The notes under the pieces: model-generated | Seen by the model: the letters and a program-made list of their open reading frames with translations, nothing else | What the model was told of the DNA's origin: nothing | Database searches by the model: none | Program-made: the position numbers and the translations under genes | Assembly: GCA_936450465.1 (NCBI GenBank) | Contig: OW388292.1 | Span: forward strand, 28,346,368-28,410,367 | Direction: 5' to 3' | Length of the DNA: 64,000 nt | From: Gibbula magus | Taxonomy: Eukaryota; Mollusca; Gastropoda; Trochida; Trochidae | In this document: piece by piece, positions 61,001 to 64,000 of the stretch | Layout of the letters: each line of letters begins with the position of its first letter | How positions within the stretch are numbered: position 1 is the first letter of the stretch

Positions 61001-62620
61001 AAATACATGAAAGGTGGGCCCTGCTTGACGTGACCCGTATTTGTGACTTGGAAACATTGAGGAAATGCTATACAAGTAAATAGAACGAAGACATTACCCG
61101 ACATTACCCGCATGTTAGTATGGAATTGTGACATACCAAGTATATACGACGTGACGTGCTGAAACACTCGAGGAAAATCGATAACAATGGCAAACATTGC
61201 TGCTCAGCCGACGAGAGTATTTAACAAAGGGAGACAACTACTTCATCACAGGCAACAGAAAGACCGCACATGAAAGTAACAGCGTGACGAACTATTGACA
61301 ATACATAGGGTTTTCATACGTTGACGTTCGTTGTGGATTACAACACAGGAGAGTAATTTTGACATGGTTATTAATTGGATGGTGAAACTTGTGAACATGT
61401 ACCTGTTGGAAATGGAAAGGATCTACTCGTGAGGTATACGTTCGCACACCAAGACAATATTCACCTGCAGGCACTGTTCTGTAAAAGCGTTACTTGTCTT
61501 ATGACTGTGCAGTTAATATGTGACGTGTAAATGTAATGTGACAATCAACTTACATTGACATTCGAGGTATAGTACTTATAATCCTACGATACACGTGTTT
61601 ATGAAGTTTGTTTGAAAGATATTGTAAAAAGACTGTAACAGCAACACTTTGAAAAATAAATGTGTATATCAGGGACGTGATTCGAGAATAACATGGTCAC
61701 ATGCACTATAAATAAGAACTTCATATCTTTAAAAACAGTGATAAAGTTAATGATAATTAATTCTCTTCTGTCAAATGCCATGACAAGGTGGATAGAATGG
61801 GAGCACAGTATCTCAGGTGCACTGTGTACAAGTATCAGCGAATGACGTTCAACGTGTTACACTTCAACATTTCGTATTCAAAGCAAAGTATAACAGCAGA
61901 TATACCATATCCGTAATAAACACACTTCACATAAACATCTGGCTGACAGTAAACAAATACCATGTTAGAAGGACGACTTGTGCGTCTGTCGACTGTAGAG
62001 CAAACTTAGTGAGCGTGACGACGACGGACGTGACTGGGTAAGCAACAGTAGAGAAAGAACTACAACATCTCAAGGCAAAATTGAAATACACATAAATCTC
62101 AAAACGTGATAAGGGGAGACAGGTCGAATACGAAACCTGCTCCTTTCAAAGATAAATCAAATATGCAATATGTATTGGTATTATAAAAGAATATCTGTTG
62201 TTTTGTAGTCAATAAATATATTACATAATATACAATAAACCTTGGGTTTCAAATACCCGAAAGTATGTCAGTCATAGTTAAAACTCATACAGTATCTGCA
62301 AAATAGACTCTTGTTGCTCAACACTAGATGTTTGGCATTAAAGAGAAAACGGCATCTTTCCTGCCAAGTCTGCTCTTGATTATATCCAAAATTGTCTCCA
62401 TGGTTACCGCCCATGTCCGTCTATACAATCACACAAATTGACCAATCACACGAAACACATTGATGGGAACAAATGACGAAAGACAAAAGATCACGCTAGT
62501 ATTGCAAATCTCTTTCAGCATCCCACAATGCACCTGGGAACTCTGTTCGCATCTGGGAACACGATCAGGCCAAGGCGCCACAATTTCCATTTGGCAAACG
62601 AAGTGAGCCCAAGACAAAAC
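58010..62620. other. Long gene-poor stretch
   Basis: No gene is supported. The lower part (about 61.8-62.6 kb) probably includes the 3' UTR of the minus-strand gene that ends at 62629, but no clear polyadenylation signal was identified. A 74-codon plus frame at 61817-62041 ends at a donor-like G|GTAAGC but has no other support. Confidence 0.35.
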
Positions 62621-62628
62621 ACTAACAT

Positions 62629-63466
62629 TCATACGGTTGAGTGCTTCTGTAATTGTGCTAACTTTCGTTCAAGTCTTGCCTTCTCTTTCAAGGCCTGTTC
62701 CAATCGTTTATTGAGTTCATTCTCCGACGTCTTCCACATAATGAGCAGTTCCTCTTTAGTTATCTTTTCTATACAAAATATGCCAGGAAGGGAATCGTCA
62801 ACGGAGCACAAATGATCTTGATACGATTGTGTTTTATGGAGGATAGAGCGAACCATATTGTTTGTTTTTGGTAGGAGTGATTTGCTGTACATGGAAGACA
62901 TGTAGTTGTGACTATCGTCGGTGAGAGCTTTGAATAGTTTACTTTGATTTTCTAACCTGTTGTTTGCAAAGTTATCAGTGGAGGGAGAGTCGTCATCAAC
63001 AGAAAACAAATGACCATTTGGTAGCGAATCCAGTCGGACACAGTTGGGTAACAATGGTGGACTCCGGCCCGCACACGCAGCATAAGACGGTCTGGAATTG
63101 TTATTGGGGGCTTCGTAGGAATCACACACAGTTTCATCACAGAACACACCATCCAGTGAAGGAATGGAGGAATTCGTGTCGTCAGTTCCTTTATAATAGG
63201 AGTCTGAACAACCAGCTTCCTCTGACCGGTCTCTGCTGGTTTCAGAGAGAAGACATTCCTGGGAATGGCTAATGTCCTCTTCCTCATCTTCCATGTTGAC
63301 AGTATGGTGCTCTCCTGATGAGGGCATTGAAGCCACTGAACGTTCTTCTGCCTTTGTGGCATGTATATCCATGTTGGCGCCAAGCTCCTTCAGAGGGATC
63401 TCTATGATTTCCGAGTCGGCATTGGCCGAGTCGTCCACTAAGTTGTTGTCCTTCATCTCTTGTAAC
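62629..63466 (-). CDS. Last exon of an acidic coiled-coil protein (partial gene)
   Basis: The minus-strand acceptor CTATTTCTCTGTAG ends at 63467. From 63466 the frame is open (one base, then LQEMKDNNLV) to the stop at 62629-62631, so the first Met of the frame is probably internal and earlier exons lie beyond the right edge. About 278 residues are visible. Residues 55-110, counted from that Met, are acidic and Ser-rich (MEDEEEDISHSQE). There is a short repeated motif, FSVDDDSPS (151) and CSVDDSLPG (217). A predicted amphipathic coiled coil covers about 233-271 (KEELLIMWKTSENELNKRLE, then KEKARLERKLAQLQK). It is likely cytoplasmic or centrosomal/adaptor-like by composition, but the family was not recognised and no function is claimed. 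Confidence 0.75.
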
Positions 63467-63469
63467 CTA

Positions 63470-64000
63470 CAGAGAAATAGACATGGATGAGATGTTCAGC
63501 ATGTGCCGCAACCAGTTACACATCTTCATGTGTTTACCATCTATCCTTCTTATTCACACTGGATAAAGCTGACTTTAAAGGTTCAGAAGACTGTAAAGTT
63601 CACACATTAATCATATGGACAGATCTTTCACATTCACAGTCTTGCCACCTCATTACATCGTATCCTTTATTCTTGGCATGTCTTTGACACACAATTTACT
63701 GATAAAATGAGCATTAAATTCAAATATATTTTAATACTGTTTATCTATAAAGTACTTGTTAGTATTTGAATAATCTGAACTCATTTAAATTATGAAACCA
63801 ACATTTTTTTCGCGGACATATGAAAATCATGACATATAATTATATAGTATATGTGTAATAGTTAATAATAAAATGCATATTCGTGTATCGCGAAACCAAT
63901 AGAGCTATACTTCAGATTCTGACCGAACACACATGACAATCCATTGTGATAAAAATCTAAAATCTTCAGAATACACAGTTGACTAATTATCATTCATTTG
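63470..64000. other. Intron of the coiled-coil gene, to window end
   Basis: AT-rich sequence upstream (in the gene's direction) of its last exon. No second exon was recognised, so the intron probably continues past the window. Confidence 0.5.

Overview
This window looks like an AT-rich, intron-containing invertebrate nuclear genome, most likely a mollusc. Only a few real genes are visible, with GT-AG introns. They sit in long non-coding stretches full of short transposon relics: a tRNA-derived SINE family, TIR elements, foldback (hairpin) elements and minisatellites. The mollusc call is an inference from the style of the SINE and the DUF3504/Crypton-type recombinase. The sequence alone does not prove it.

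Layout. 0-3.3 kb: a dispersed repeat is split by a 1.7-kb TIR transposon with a 5-bp target duplication; a MITE and a foldback element follow. 5.3-7.9 kb: the most gene-like mobile locus. A foldback, an array of six CACGTG E-boxes and a TATA box lead into a three-exon Crypton/DUF3504-type tyrosine recombinase. All its visible catalytic residues are intact, but one in-frame TGA interrupts exon 2. 8.4-9.8 kb: a second, inverted MITE copy and a pair of TIR elements with regularly spaced TGACGTCA boxes. 15.8-17.0 kb: a 1.2-kb element with about 210-220-bp TIRs that may carry a captured first exon. 18.8-23.6 kb and 31.9-33.6 kb share diverged collinear blocks.

24.2-25.6 kb (minus strand): a complete GT31 beta-1,3-galactosyltransferase, a Golgi type II membrane protein, with a SINE just downstream of its stop. 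30-38 kb: a full-length SINE, several long hairpins, a CRE-box cluster and candidate exons. 38.0-39.6 kb (minus strand): an intronless seven-transmembrane receptor with unusual class A motifs, whose stop codon lies inside the edge of a 26-copy 20-bp minisatellite. 47.6-48.4 kb: a 20-copy 39-bp minisatellite open on both strands. 51-58 kb: more SINEs, a diverged tandem repeat and the second copy of the dispersed repeat from the window start. 62.6-63.5 kb (minus strand): the last exon of a gene entering from beyond the right edge, encoding an acidic low-complexity region and a C-terminal coiled coil.

The genes do not form a pathway. The glycosyltransferase, receptor and coiled-coil protein are independent host genes. 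The rest is mainly transposable-element history. The strongest points for follow-up are the recombinase locus with its E-box array, the TIR transposon with an internal empty-site control, the excess of the palindrome TGACGTCA, and the two minisatellites.
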